Positions 44,005 to 54,591 of a stretch of DNA of 64,000 nucleotides are shown piece after piece; within the stretch, counting starts at the first letter, position 1, and the number at the start of each line of letters is the position of its first letter. The notes below the pieces were generated by a model. The model did no database searches, was not told where the DNA came from, and saw only the letters and a list, made by a program, of their open reading frames with translations. Both the position numbers and the translations under genes were made by a program. The stretch is from Isoetes taiwanensis (taxonomy: Eukaryota; Streptophyta; Lycopodiopsida; Isoetales; Isoetaceae): positions 4,576,550-4,640,549 of the forward strand of contig JAJEKV010000050.1 of assembly GCA_021234155.1 (NCBI GenBank), in the 5' to 3' direction.

Positions 44005-44725
44005 TGAGACGTCTACTCTTTGTAATACAGGTAAGACCAGTTGTGTTGTATGGCAGCCCTATTTGGGGCCCAAGACTATCCAAAAAATGTTAGGATGCAA
44101 TTGAAAATGTTTAAAAATAGTTCTTGCTTGAAGAATTTGGAGCAAAGTCACAAACCCCATATTACATGTCCTAGCAGAGGCAGGGCTCTTATCACTTAAA
44201 GTAGAAGCATTGTGCAGGACTATAACTTATGTGAACAGAGTCTTATCTTTGGATGAAGATAGATTTCCTTGTATTGCATTGGAACAGTCGATGGGAAAAG
44301 GGGTGGTATTCAGACATAAAAAAATTGGGCAGCAAAATGGTTGGGGCAATCTTGGCCATCCACTCCCAAGTTTAAGGAGGTCCATGCATATGTAAGTATA
44401 ATGGTGGTGAGAAAAATGTGGGACCTTAATATCGATGGAGATATTAAGAAGAGGTTCTATTTGGAAGAGATTAATGATTTGCAAGAGTACAAGGAACAAC
44501 TCTATCTTCTGTCCCACATTAGTAGGCATAATCGGAAGATAATTTCTCAGTTGCGATAATCTTCTCATGTCCTTCATTAGAGGCACGCCGATGGAGTGAC
44601 GCCCCCCACCATGAGAGATATTGTCCTGGATGCCTGGAACCGGAAATAGAAACCGAAAAACATACCTTCTTGGATTGCTCTTTATATGAGCACACTCAAA
44701 CTAAAAATGGGATACATGCCTCTAG
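44005..44725 (+). mobile_element. LINE remnant C (C-terminal part with zinc motif)
   Basis: Plus strand. RPVVLYGSPIWGPRLS (about 44,038-44,085) is the typical VVLYG.E.WG motif after LINE RT. AEAGLLSLKVEALCRTITYV follows (about 44,170-44,235), and the end is a zinc motif RYCPGCLEPEIETEKHTFLD, then CSLYEH (44,615-44,695; C-x2-C-x10-H-x4-C). Frames change twice. Confidence 0.75.
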
Positions 44726-44984
44726 ATTACGACAACTATTAAGTATGCCTGTCATACTTTGAGTTCCTACTTGAAGGATGTTTGAAGGATGTTATTTTGC
44801 TACATGTTCTAAACGAGGTGCACCCTGGACTACCACAGTCGTCGGATTCGTCGATCCTACGACCCAGATCGTATGTTGGGGCCTCTGGGCACCTCTCGTT
44901 TTGCTTATAGTCATTTATGATTAGAGGCACCTATAATTTTAAAATATGAAATACGATTTCGTCTAAGGTTTTGAGGGAATATCG

Positions 44985-45110
44985 AACCTCTATACGGCTT
45001 TGCCTAAGATTTTAGAATATGAAATACGGGGGTTCGAACCTCTACTAAAATAACTCAATGTCATAATAAGACTACTTTAACCAATGTACCCAGTGAGCTA
45101 ATGTGGTTAT
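44985..45110 (-). repeat. tRNA-derived SINE head
   Basis: On the minus strand TTAGCTCACTGGGTACATTGG fits an A box with the typical tRNA D-arm form, and AGGTTCGAACCCCC fits a B box. The distance between them is longer than in a real tRNA and no cloverleaf forms. Confidence 0.6.
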
Positions 45111-45527
45111 TTTTTATTTTTGAATTTCTGTTTTTTTTTTTTATAACAATCTATTCAATTGTTTTAGGCATATATAGTCTATGGTTTCGGAAATTGTTAT
45201 TTTCCCCTGGATATATAGTCTAACTTTGATACATCTGGAATACATAATGTGCTAGAATGAGCGCTTATTAATCTTGTATACGTTTGCTATAGAGCCTTGG
45301 GGGTCTAAATGGCTTGATAATCTATCTTACATTTTACATTTTACATAAGGCATAAACTAAAGTTCCTTACATTCCAAAAGAGATTATAAGATTGTTTCTT
45401 CTAAATATTATACAACATATTCTTAAATTCTTTGTATGATTTGCTTTACATAGTCTTGAGGTATTGGATATTCATCTCTCTCTAGTTGTTTAACAAGCAG
45501 CAATAAGATTACTTCTACAAATCAGTT

Positions 45528-45712
45528 TGGAGGAGGAGGAGGAGGAAGCGGCAATAAGATTACTTCTACAAATCGGGAGGAAAAGGAGGAGGAGCGGGGG
45601 AGCGGGAGGCGGGGAGGAGGAGGAGGAGGAGGAGGAGGAGGAGGAGGAGGTGGGAGGTGGAAGGCGGGAGGTGGGAGGTGGGTGGTGGTGGTGGTGGTGG
45701 TGGTTACATCAT
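45528..45712. repeat. GGA/GGT microsatellite with duplicated 24-bp flank
   Basis: (GGA)n, then GGGAGGT-type units, then (GGT)n. The 24 bases gcaataagattacttctacaaatc occur twice at its left edge. The long open frames on both strands are consequences of the repeat. Confidence 0.9.
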
Positions 45713-45739
45713 GCCACATTGGTAGCATCACAATAAAAA

Positions 45740-48540
45740 ACGCTTTCCCTTGAAAACCTTTTGGGGAAGGGGTTTTTAATCTTAGTAGTAATGGTACATT
45801 GGTTCCATTATATGGGTTCCATGGCCTATTGTCTCTATTGTCTCTGAGGACTTTAGAAAAAATTCTATTCTATTATCTTCTATAGACTGCTAGAAATAAA
45901 CAAATGCGTTACATGTCATGGTTAAAGTTCTAGATGCATAAGTTGAAAGAATATATTACAATGGGGCATTTGGATAGTAATTTACATAGCTAAAATGAAA
46001 CTAACCGATGAATTACAAATTTGTTGGCCACAATTTTCATCCTCTCTTGATACTTTAATAATGGAATAATACCATGATAATATTGACAAAATACTTATGC
46101 ATACGAACTTAAGTTATGTGTGCGATATGCAGAATTACAAGTTAGAAGTCCCAAATTCACTTGTACAATAATCAAACTTTAATGCTTTAGCTTAAAGTCA
46201 TTGGATCATCTTTCATGTGGTGCCAATGGACGATTTAATGTTCAAATCTTCTAAGATCAATAACTAGAAATTTTATACATTCCAACCTTTGCAATTGCAA
46301 TTTTTGTTTTATAGCAAATACGTGCCACAACTTATTGATTGTTCTAACACATTTAAGCTTTGTGGAGGTGTATGTTGTGGGTGTGGGACCTTCAAGTGCC
46401 AACATTATGACGTATCAAGGCCAACAAGTTCTCAAAAAATGGAAGATGGTCAATCCTAGAAGGATTTACCACATATGTCTACTTTCAAATAGAGATTGCA
46501 TGGATAAATATTAAGATACCATGAGATTAACCATTGAAGCGAGGGTCCTAAGATAAATGGAATGGAAGTTAATGCAGCAAGTTTGGAACTGAGTTTGATA
46601 CTGCTCCACAAAAGATGAATACTAGGAAGAGTCTAAAAGCTGCAGACAAGTATGCCACTAGGGATTCATGCACAAAGGAAGAGGCATGCATGAAAGCTTA
46701 ATGGATAAAGAGCAATGTCCCAAGATAATATCAACTACTTATATCAAAAAGAAGATTGTAACTGCATATAAGCTAAATTGTTTTCATAGTTAACTCTATA
46801 CCATATTCTTAGTATATGTACATCGAATAAACCTACATCAAATAAACGTGATAAGTCAAATGTGAAGAACATAGATAGCAACAAAGGCTTACCTTAAGCT
46901 AGTTGAATGAATGATACCTTCAAACCAAGTTATTTGACAATCTATTTGGTTTGGTATTTTCAGAATCATGTAAAAGATTTATAAGACTAAAGTGTAATGA
47001 AAATGGACTTTGATAGTTCTAAGAGTTGGAATCACGGTAAGATGCCTTGTTCTTGTGGATCTTATGTTGTTTGTTCTACTAAAGCTTTGAATTGAAGCTA
47101 GGAAACAGGCAGGTTGCTTACGTCATCCTCCTTATTTACAAGATGAACTCACCTTCATTGCTTTTTTTTTAGTAGATATATTTTGTTGTGTCAAATAACT
47201 TCGAGAAAATACATTGGATGCAGAAAGCTGTGATATTATTAAGCATTCCAATCATGGTTAAAGTGTGAATACCAATAAGTACTATTAGTCCATATGGACT
47301 AGAAAAGAATCCCAATTCATGCCCTTCCATGTGTAAATTTAGCAATTCATGTCCTTACGTATGTATCTAGCGTGACATGTAGCAGACTGCAAAACAAAAA
47401 TATGAACTTTATTTATTACATGCTATATTAGCTATTGCTTATCTGTTACATGCTATATTAGTATGTGCAGGGGCTACGAACCTGCATATGATAAGCACCG
47501 AGAATACAAGGAGAGCAGCTATATGCTGGAGCAATAAGATAACCTATCATACCTGAGAAGGTATTTGCGCTATTATGCGAACTGTAAATTTATGCGGATA
47601 TCTTAAAACCCCTCTTATTTCATACCAGTGATAGCCATTTGTCACATTTATTCATTTTCTTAGCAGACTGCTTATAGAACCGCTTATAGATATATCTAGT
47701 CTGTTTGCCTATACCTGGTAGCCATCGAACATTTATTCATGTGCAAAGACATTGCCCGAATATCTAATTTATCCTAAGCTAAATGGTTTTCACAGTAAAT
47801 GGGCCTGCACATTTTCAAAATGTGGAGGTCAGCAGCTTATCTAGGTGCATACAGATATGTGAAGTGCATACAGATATATTTTACCCCTTCAAAACAATTT
47901 ACATGATAACTGACCGTGGTTGTGTTGATAATATAATGAGTTCCAAAGCAACTACTTACCACAATACATAGAGACAAAATTATTTTACATTGAATCACCC
48001 TACATTGATATGATGGAGTTGAACTATTCTAAAAAAGAATTGTCAATTCTATTTTATCCGTACTCCTTGGGAAGGAGCCAGCCAAACTATAACAATCCAT
48101 CTAGTCGCTAGTTTAGAGGATGCCTATATATGATGCAATTGCCAGAAGAGATTATGTGATAACGAAAATCCAAGAATATGCACAGAACCTATCATCCAAG
48201 AAAAGATAGAAGGCTAAACATAAGATGACAAAAATATATTCTGATGCAATTGCCGGAAGAGATTATTATGTAATAATGAAAATGAGATGTTTCTGGTTGG
48301 ACATGCAAATAACGGTGTAGCAAGACAATGGAGAAATAAATGCAATAAATTTTTCTTTGTATGCATCCAATTGCTCCTCAAAAGGCAACTTCGAGAAAGC
48401 TCAGGGATTTGATACAAAGTATTTGATAACAAATGCATGGATAATGTGCCAGAAAAGCTTACATGCATCTTCTGAAATTTAGTTGTAATTGATAGGTTGT
48501 TACAGAAGATGTAAAACATTGCTTATTCTTCATATCTCAT
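45740..48540. other. A/T-rich region without recognisable genes
   Basis: Apart from the two exon-like candidates named above I see no coding pattern. A short duplication (catgctatattag twice near 47,425-47,462) is the only other structure noted. Confidence 0.5.
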
Positions 48541-48544
48541 TGTC

Positions 48545-49180
48545 ATTGCAAAGAGGCAAATGCCGAGATCAAAGAAAAAGAGTACCTGCAGCAGTTCAAT
48601 TGATATGTATGGCAAAGGCAGCTCAATTTTGCAGCGCACGTTGAGCAAGATTCTGCTCAAGAAAAACGGAAATGCTTTGAAGAAATGGATAAGGCACATA
48701 AGTCAATTGAATTGCAGCTTTTGTAGCACAACGAGGTTCATGCACAAGAGAAGATGTTTGCGTCTTTAAAGGCAGTGGTTTGAAAAATGTCTATGGCAGT
48801 CCAGTTTTGCAGGGCACATTGAGCATCATTCTGCTCGAGATGTTTTGAACAAATGGATAAGGAAGATATATGAATTCCAACTGCAGATTGAGCAATTGTG
48901 GCACAATGGAATTCATGCACAAGAGAAGAGGTTTGCGTCTGTGAAGCCGGTGGTTACAAAGAAATTGAAAAAAATCTATTTCATTAAGATAACAGGCTGA
49001 AAGAAATTACTTCTTATGTCTTACTCTTAAGTTTCTGTAAGCTTTCAGCAATAGCAGGTCGCTGCAGGTTCAAGATCTGCAAAAGAAGAGGTTCGAGAAT
49101 GCATAAAAGAAGAGGTTTGCATATCAAAAGCCAGTGGTTAAAGAGCATTTGAAAAACATGCTCTTTACTAAGATAACGGG
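48545..49180 (+). pseudogene. Tandemly duplicated coiled-coil coding segments (broken)
   Basis: Plus strand. Copy 1 (about 48,549-48,781) reads HCKEANAEIKEKEYLQQF, stop, then QRQLNFAAHVEQDSAQEKRK and CFEEMDKAHKSIELQLL, stop, then HNEVHAQEKMFASLKAVV. Copy 2 (about 48,796-48,953) reads WQSSFAGHIEHHSA, a shorter middle, then HNGIHAQEKRFASVKPVV. A third partial copy of the QEKRF..KPVV end lies at about 49,083-49,145. The helical, charged sequence suggests a coiled coil; the parent protein is unknown to me. Two in-frame stops per unit mark it as broken. Confidence 0.5.
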
Positions 49181-49200
49181 CTGCAAGGATGGTTTCTTAC

Positions 49201-49259
49201 CTCATACTCTTGAATTTTGGTAAGCGTTCAGCAATATCAGGTCGCTGCAAGATCAAATT
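49201..49259 (-). other. Candidate upstream exon (minus strand), duplicated nearby
   Basis: Acceptor tttgcag at its upstream edge and donor GTATGAG|gtaagaaa at its downstream edge; an ATG lies five bases before the donor. A diverged copy lies at about 49,025-49,075. Other minus-strand exon-like segments with GT/AG edges are at 47,553-47,581 and 46,893-46,917. Joined they read MSSHNSANTFSGIIHSTSLR in frame, but I cannot link them in phase to the roadblock exons. They may belong to that gene's 5' part or to nothing. Confidence 0.2.
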
Positions 49260-49679
49260 CTGCAAAAAACCAACTCCAACTGAGATAAACTAAGGAAGAC
49301 CACCAATAATTTATGGTGCAACGGGAAGACTAGTATGTATGCCATAATCTGCGTAAACAAGTACAGATAGTGGCGTTTTTGTTGGAAAATGAAAAAAAAA
49401 ATTATTAGAAAGGAAATTCAGCCCTATATATACTTCCTGCCTGCAAATCATTCCGCTTGAAAAATACATCGATCTACAATAGCAAAGAAAACATTTCATT
49501 ACCTTATTATTGAAGAGGCTGAAGCGCCGGTGCTGGAGAATGCAAGTACCAAGGGATTCAGTGGCTGCGTTTTAGGGCTGAGAGGCGACGGATTTTGTCA
49601 TTAGTTTAAACCTTCTGGTAACGGGTTCCATATAGCAACGAAAAAAGTAATTTTCCCACTACTACATTTTTGTGAACGT

Positions 49680-49956
49680 AAAAACAGGTTAGATAAAATT
49701 CTGCTTGCGCATCCAATAGCGCCATGCCACGTGGCACACATTCAAACCCTGAATGTAAGCCCTTTTTCTGAGTTTCTTCCTGCTGCGGCGTTTCTTGGCT
49801 GCTCCGGCAGTTTTACCAGCGATTCAGAAGATCTACCCTGCATTCTATGGAGTTTACCTGCGATTTTGAAGATCTACCCTGCATTCTACGGAGTTTACCT
49901 GCGATTCTGTAAGGGTTTTACTGTGGCAGAATTTTATCTAACCTATTTTCACGTTT
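49680..49956. repeat. Inverted repeat around the 20-bp array
   Basis: aacaggttagataaaattctg at the left is matched inversely by cagaattttatctaacct near 49,926-49,943. It encloses the minisatellite and a short ORF. Confidence 0.75.
49805..49915 (+). repeat. Minisatellite of roughly 20-bp units (gaagatctaccctgcattct type)
   Basis: Alternating units gaagatctaccctgcattct and .ggagtttacctgcgatt.t, two pairs. They share the TACCTGCATTCT word with the array at 50,125-50,330 and with the palindrome arms. Confidence 0.8.
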
Positions 49957-49958
49957 TA

Positions 49959-50061
49959 AGAATCACCTCTTACCTGTGATTCTGGTGTGTCAACACCGCC
50001 TCCGCCTAACGGCGTCGGCAGCATTTCCACACCAGAATCACAGGTAAGAGGTGATTCTTAT
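49959..50061. repeat. 32-bp palindrome with conserved 40-base loop (module H1)
   Basis: The left arm begins aagaatcacctcttacctg and the right arm is its reverse complement (ending gaggtgattctta). Each arm is itself self-complementary (AGAATCAC..GTGATTCT). The loop contains caccgcctccgcctaacggcgtcggc. Confidence 0.85.
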
Positions 50062-50124
50062 ATACGTAAAGTTTGGTTAGGGACTAATCCGCCAATGAGC
50101 TGCCGCCACGTGCCATATTTTCTT

Positions 50125-50330
50125 TCTTGGAATGTCCTCTTCGCTTGCATTCTAAGTATTTACCCGACATAGTGAATTTCTTACCTGTATTCTAAAATTT
50201 ACTTGCATTCCGGGATTCTTACTTGCATTCTAAGATTTCTTACCTGTATTCTGAAGTTTACTTGCATTCCGGGATTCTTACTTGCATTCTAAGATTTCTA
50301 CCTGCATTTTGACTCACATTCTGCTTTCTT
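50125..50330 (+). repeat. Minisatellite of roughly 20-bp units (agatttcttacctgtattct type)
   Basis: About nine degenerate units of the form aagatttcttacYtgYattct / cgggattcttacttgcattct. Also present, shorter, in copy 2 at 55,790-55,920. Confidence 0.8.
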
Positions 50331-50525
50331 GTTTTAGTTTTACAGAACATTACATTTGCTGCCCAGGGAATTGAACCCCGGTCCAAAGCTCCAGCAACAG
50401 ATTCCTTAAAAAAAATGCTTCAGAGCACCTACATGAAGACTTGCAACGAGCTTGGGAAGCCGATCCAAAAATTGTGATACGAGATAGTATTGTCAGCTAA
50501 AATCGAGCCTCCTGCTTCTGGCAAA

Positions 50526-50756
50526 ATGGGAATAGATGAAGTAAAAATCCTAGAAACAGGCGAAAGTATGGAAGCATGGATGGATGTAGAAAAAACAGAT
50601 CAAAAACCGATTTGTTGGGCTTACACTGATAGGGCACAGCTATAGGCGATTAACATGACAGACACCATGCTGATAGGTAAACAGGGATTTTTCCCACAAC
50701 CGTTTCTTGTTTTGCCTGCAATCTGTAGCCTTAAAGGCTTTATTTCTTGCTCCTAG
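50526..50756 (+). pseudogene. 77-codon ORF in foldback copy 1 (one stop)
   Basis: Starts MGIDEVKILETGESMEAWMD and ends FLVLPAICSLKGFISCS. A TAG at about codon 40 interrupts it where copy 2 has CAG. Function unknown. Confidence 0.45.
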
Positions 50757-50804
50757 AAACTGATCAAGAACAAGATCTGAGATGCACAAGAAAACACAAA
50801 CATA

Positions 50805-50880
50805 AGCACACGCCTCCGCCCTGACGCGCATCGGCGTGGCTTCCACACCGGAATGTCCCCTAAAGGGACATTGTTGCAAC
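50805..50880. repeat. Foldback loop and half-palindrome (module H3)
   Basis: cacgcctccgccctgacgcg..ggcgtggcttcc resembles the loop of modules H1 and H2. The following arm GGAATGTCCcctaaaGGGACATTG is a small palindrome of its own. Confidence 0.65.
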
Positions 50881-50911
50881 ATAAAGATTGGGTTTCTACA
50901 ATTCTGACGTG

Positions 50912-50916
50912 GCGGA
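50912..50916. repeat. Left target-site duplication of E4 (gcgga)
   Basis: Matches 54,538-54,542 exactly. Confidence 0.9.
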
Positions 50917-51272
50917 TGTTGGAATATAAATATCTTGACTAAGCATAATGTCTTTAAACAAGAAGTGGTTCAAGACTTAGCAGCATACAAAATCTTTGAG
51001 AAGGTGTCTGAAATGTATGAAGGCAAAAGACTTTGTCGAAGATCTGAGCACCGACCCTAAATCAAAGGTCAGTAATTAGTGGCGGTGGTTAAGCGGTAGA
51101 CTACTATTCTTAGTCTCAATTAGGTTGTATATATTGATTATGCGTTATGTACTATGCAATGCTCAGTAGAGATTGTAATTCCTATTGCTTTTCTCAATAG
51201 ATTTGTTCTTGTCTTCTATTCTATCTCTTGAGTCGATCTTGGGTTTGTCTTTGTTTTGCACTAGTTCTATCA
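50917..51272 (+). repeat. 5' LTR of E4
   Basis: 356 bases; direct repeat of 54,190-54,537. Shared words include gactactattcttagtctca and atattgatt.tacgttatgta. Confidence 0.93.
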
Positions 51273-51287
51273 TGGTATCGTGAGTCG
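51273..51287 (+). other. Primer-binding site of E4
   Basis: TGGTATCGTGAG starts directly after the LTR; a variant of the initiator-Met PBS (TGGTATCAGAGC). Confidence 0.6.
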
Positions 51288-51441
51288 TTCCCGAGAGCAC
51301 AAATGAATGACTGAGAATGGCTTGTATGTCTTTGATGATTCGGGTTCATAAGACCGAACATGATCTTGTATGTACCGACTTGGTGTTGAGCATTTGTGGC
51401 ATGCTCGTTTTTGGTCATGTTAGTACCTTCTTGTACATGCT

Positions 51442-52280
51442 TTGTACAAGAACAAGATGGTTAAGGTATTCCCTCTCCGAAATGTGTCAAGCTTGAGTGC
51501 TTTGCATGCCATCTCGGAAAAGCAACCTCAACTCTTTTCCTTTTCCACGCCAGACTATTCATCGAAAGCAACTCAACCTCTTGAGCTCTTTGATTCTGAT
51601 TTGTGCTATATGCCCGATGTTTCACTAGGTGGAAAAGGTATTTCTTGGACCGATTGATGATTCCATTAGGTGCACTTGGGTGTATACTTTGCACTGCAAA
51701 TCTGAGGTGCTTGGCAAGTTCAAGGCCTTCAAAGAAGCAAATAAAAGGCATGGATTAATAATAAAGAAGTTGAGAAGTGACAATGGAGGTGAATATGTTT
51801 CTAATGCCTTTGATGAGTTTCTCATGGAAGAAGGTATTGAAAGACGGTTAATCATTCCTTATGCTCATCCACAAAATGGTGTAATTGAAAGGAGGAATAG
51901 ATCTTTTGTTTGATTTGGCAAGATCTATGATGAGTCACAAACAAGCTAAACTGAATCTTTTTGGGGAGAGGCAGTAGTGACAGCAGCATATTTGGCAAAT
52001 AGGTCACCACTAAGGCAGTCCAGGATGTGACTCATTATGAAGCATTTTGGAGAATGAAACCTATTTGAGGGTGTTTGGATGCTTGGCTTATGCTTCCATA
52101 CCCACGAGAAGCTAAAAAGTATGGGAAGTTGCATGGCGTGAATTTTGTCAAAGCCATCTTCATTGGGTATCCGAAAACCGAAAAGGTTACAAGTTGTATG
52201 ATCCTTCCAACAAGCGAGTTATTTATGGGTGTCACCTATTCGTTGAAGATGATGTGTATGATGGTATATATTCGAAAGTG
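51442..52280 (+). pseudogene. Integrase of E4
   Basis: FDSDLCYMPDVSLGGKG (about 51,590-51,640) carries the first catalytic Asp. LRSDNGGEYVSNAFDEFL (about 51,771-51,825) carries the second Asp. PYAHPQNGVIERRNRSFV (about 51,860-51,913) carries the catalytic Glu. Readings such as AAYLANRSPL follow after a frameshift. The N-terminal zinc domain is absent or reduced. Confidence 0.85.
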
Positions 52281-52689
52281 ATTCTCCTGCGGTTCACAAT
52301 GGCGGTGGCTTGGATGTTGGAGATCCGGATAGCATTTGCTAGTAGACCTTTTCTCCCTCTCTAGTGGTTTCTCCAAGAACTTCGCATTTGTATGAAGTAG
52401 TGGGCGGGATGATCCCAATCCCACTCGCCAGCCCTATGGTCCATGAGCGGGTTGGTTCCTTTGGGGGCATGAAGGATGCTTGTAGCACGATCCAAAGACC
52501 TATTACAAGCACCTATTGTAGCACACGCTATACCTCATTGTTGAATCTAGGAGATCAAGACGTCTCAAGGAGAAACAAATTGTTCTGCGTAAGCCGGTTC
52601 AAAGACTGTTGTACCGTTGTTGAACCTAGGAGATCATGCGCTGATGGAGAAACAGGAGAAGTCTAATGGATCATGTAACCTTGCCTTAA

Positions 52690-53476
52690 TGGCAAAGGTC
52701 TAGGATCATGTTGATCCACACACCTTTCATGAAGCAGCTAGTGATCTGCAGTGGCAGCATGCAATGGAAGAAGAATACTCTCAATTGCTGAAGCAAGGCA
52801 CATGGAAATTGGTTGAACTTCCAGCTGATAAGCAAGTTATTGGCTGTAAATGGGTGTTTAAAACCAAATTTCATGCTGATGGGACAGTGTCAAAGCACAA
52901 AGCTAGACTTGTAGCCAAGGGTTTTGCGCAGAAAAAAGGCTTTTACATTATGATGAAGTCTTTGCTCCTGTAGCCAGAATGTCCACTGTTAGATCAGTTA
53001 TAGCTCTTGCTGCGATGAAAGGTTGGCCAATGTTTCAAATGGACATTAAGTCTGCTTTTTTGAATGGTGATTTGGAGGAAGAGGTCTATATGACTCAACC
53101 TCCAGGATTTGTTGTTCAAGGGAAGGAGCAGCTAGTTTGTCATTTGAAGAAAAGCATTTATGGCTTGAAGCAGGCTCCAAGATGTTGGCATGTGAAAATT
53201 AATGCTTTCTTTCTTGAGCAAGGGTTCAGCAGAAGTGCAGCAGACCCCAATCTTTATTACAAATCACATGAAGGCCGAGTGTGCATTGTGGTTTTGTATG
53301 TTGATGATTTGATCATCATAGGAGATGCTGATGTGCTGATTCCTACATTGAAGTTGAAGTTATCTTCGTCCTTCGAGATGACTGACCTTGGCCTTATGCA
53401 TTACTGTTTAGGTGTAGAAGTGAGCTTGATTTCGATGGTGAGGAGTGTGATCCCACACTCTATCGAAGCTTGGTAG
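52690..53476 (+). pseudogene. Reverse transcriptase of E4
   Basis: GTWKLVELPADKQVIGCKWV (about 52,799-52,858), ARLVAKGFAQ, then after one frameshift MDIKSAFLNGDLEEEVYM (about 53,041-53,094), KSIYGLKQAPRCWH (about 53,151-53,192) and the active site VLYVDDLIIIGD (about 53,295-53,330) are all textbook copia RT motifs. A large part is open (165 codons from 52,979). A deletion just after 53,430 removes the segment before RNase H. Confidence 0.93.
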
Positions 53477-53489
53477 GGGCGCTGATATA

Positions 53490-54153
53490 TCTCACAGTCA
53501 CTAGACCTGGTATCTCTTTTGCTGTGGGAGTGCTGAGCAGATTCATGAGCAGTCCCAGGCAGTCGCACTAGAAGGCTGCTAAAAGACTGCTGGCATATCT
53601 GAAGGGGACTTCACAAGAAGGTCTCTTTTATCAGAGGTCCTCTGATTTCCAGTTGAAAGTCTTTGTTGATGCAGATCATGCTAATTGTCATGATAGCAGG
53701 AGGTCCACAACAGGGATGGTTGCGTTCATAGGGCCTAACGTGATGACATGGTTGTCCAAAAGATAGTCTACAATGTCAATCAGCACCACGGAGGCAGAAT
53801 TCAAAGCACTCAGTATTGGGATGCAGGAATTGTTGTGGCTTAAACATTTGTGGACAGATCTGCAGGTACCTCCATCCTTGGCTATTATATTGTGTGACAA
53901 CACAAGTACCATCCATCTTGCCAAGGATGCTAAGTACCACCCAAAGACAAAACACCTTGACACCCACTTGTGTTTTGTGCGTGAGCAGATCCAAATGGGA
54001 TCTTCTCAACTTGTTCATTGCTCCTCACAGGATCAGTTTGTTGATGGCCTTACCAAACCATTAATTGGATCCAAGTTCGTCAATGTGAAGGAGAGTTTGG
54101 GCATGAAGAAATTGCAGCTGAAGGGGGAGAATGATTACCTTAGTTTCAGTTGA
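53490..54153 (+). pseudogene. RNase H of E4
   Basis: VFVDADHANCHDSRRSTTGM (about 53,662-53,720) gives the first Asp, then MSISTTEAEFKALSIGMQEL (53,773-53,832) gives the Glu and LCDNTSTIHLAKD (about 53,893-53,930) the second Asp. HPKTKHLDTHLCFVREQI and LTKPL end the domain. One in-frame stop precedes 53,773. Confidence 0.9.
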
Positions 54154-54180
54154 TTTTCTTCTGCTTAGCCAGCAACATTT

Positions 54181-54189
54181 AAGAGAGAG
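54181..54189 (+). other. Polypurine tract of E4
   Basis: aagagagag directly before the 3' LTR start TGTTGG. Confidence 0.85.
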
Positions 54190-54537
54190 TGTTGGAATAT
54201 AAATATGCTGACTAAGCATAATGTGTTGAAACATCAGTGGTTTGGCACTTAGCACACAGGTGCTGAGAAGGTGCTGAAATGTACAGAAGGCAGCACTTTG
54301 TCAGCACTGAGCACCGACCCTAAATCAGTGCCGTAATTAGTGGACGGTGGTTAAACAGTAGACTACTATTCTTAGTCTCACCGGTTGTATATATTGATTG
54401 TACGTTATGTACTATGCAATGCTCAGAAGTAGAGATTGTAATTCCTATTGCTTTTCTCAATAGATTTGTTCTTGTCTTCTATTCTATCTCTTGAGTCGAT
54501 CTTGCGGGTTTGTGCTGGTTTTGCACTAGTTCTATCA
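54190..54537 (+). repeat. 3' LTR of E4
   Basis: 348 bases, preceded by the polypurine tract. Differences from the 5' LTR are concentrated in the first 150 bases and include many CAG/CTG sites. Confidence 0.93.
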
Positions 54538-54542
54538 GCGGA
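54538..54542. repeat. Right target-site duplication of E4 (gcgga)
   Basis: Matches 50,912-50,916 exactly. Confidence 0.9.
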
Positions 54543-54591
54543 TATAACTAATTTTTTTTCATTTCTTCGTTCTCTTTCTGCGCGTCGGCTA

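Larger units (their letters stand above)
49600..50905. mobile_element. Foldback-type repeat element, copy 1
   Basis: Shares taacgggttccatata, taattttcccac.actacattt, the roughly 820-bp core from gtaaagtttggtta to acataagcac, and palindromic modules with copy 2 (55,638-56,690). Its right end (gattgggtttctacaattct, 50,885-50,904) is the inverse of the left end of copy 2 (agaattgtaggaacccaaac), as expected of terminal inverted repeats. Contains minisatellite arrays, two palindromes and a 77-codon ORF. Confidence 0.65.
50917..54537 (+). mobile_element. E4: Ty1/copia element, 3.6 kb, gag and protease deleted
   Basis: LTRs at 50,917-51,272 and 54,190-54,537 begin TGTTGGAATATAAATAT and end TTCTATCA. 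Perfect 5-bp TSD (gcgga). PBS TGGTATCGTGAG at 51,273; PPT aagagagag at 54,181-54,189. The order integrase - RT - RNase H is that of copia elements. Only about 200 bases lie between the PBS and the first integrase residues, so gag, protease and the integrase N-terminus are missing. Confidence 0.93.

Noticed and set aside
45522-45736. Poly-Pro and poly-Glu ORFs on opposite strands
   Set aside because: Direct result of the GGA/GGT microsatellite.
50355-50402. tRNA T-arm-like sequence (minus strand ggttcaattccctggg) in the foldback core
   Set aside because: Only a B-box-like word; no A box at the right distance in either copy.
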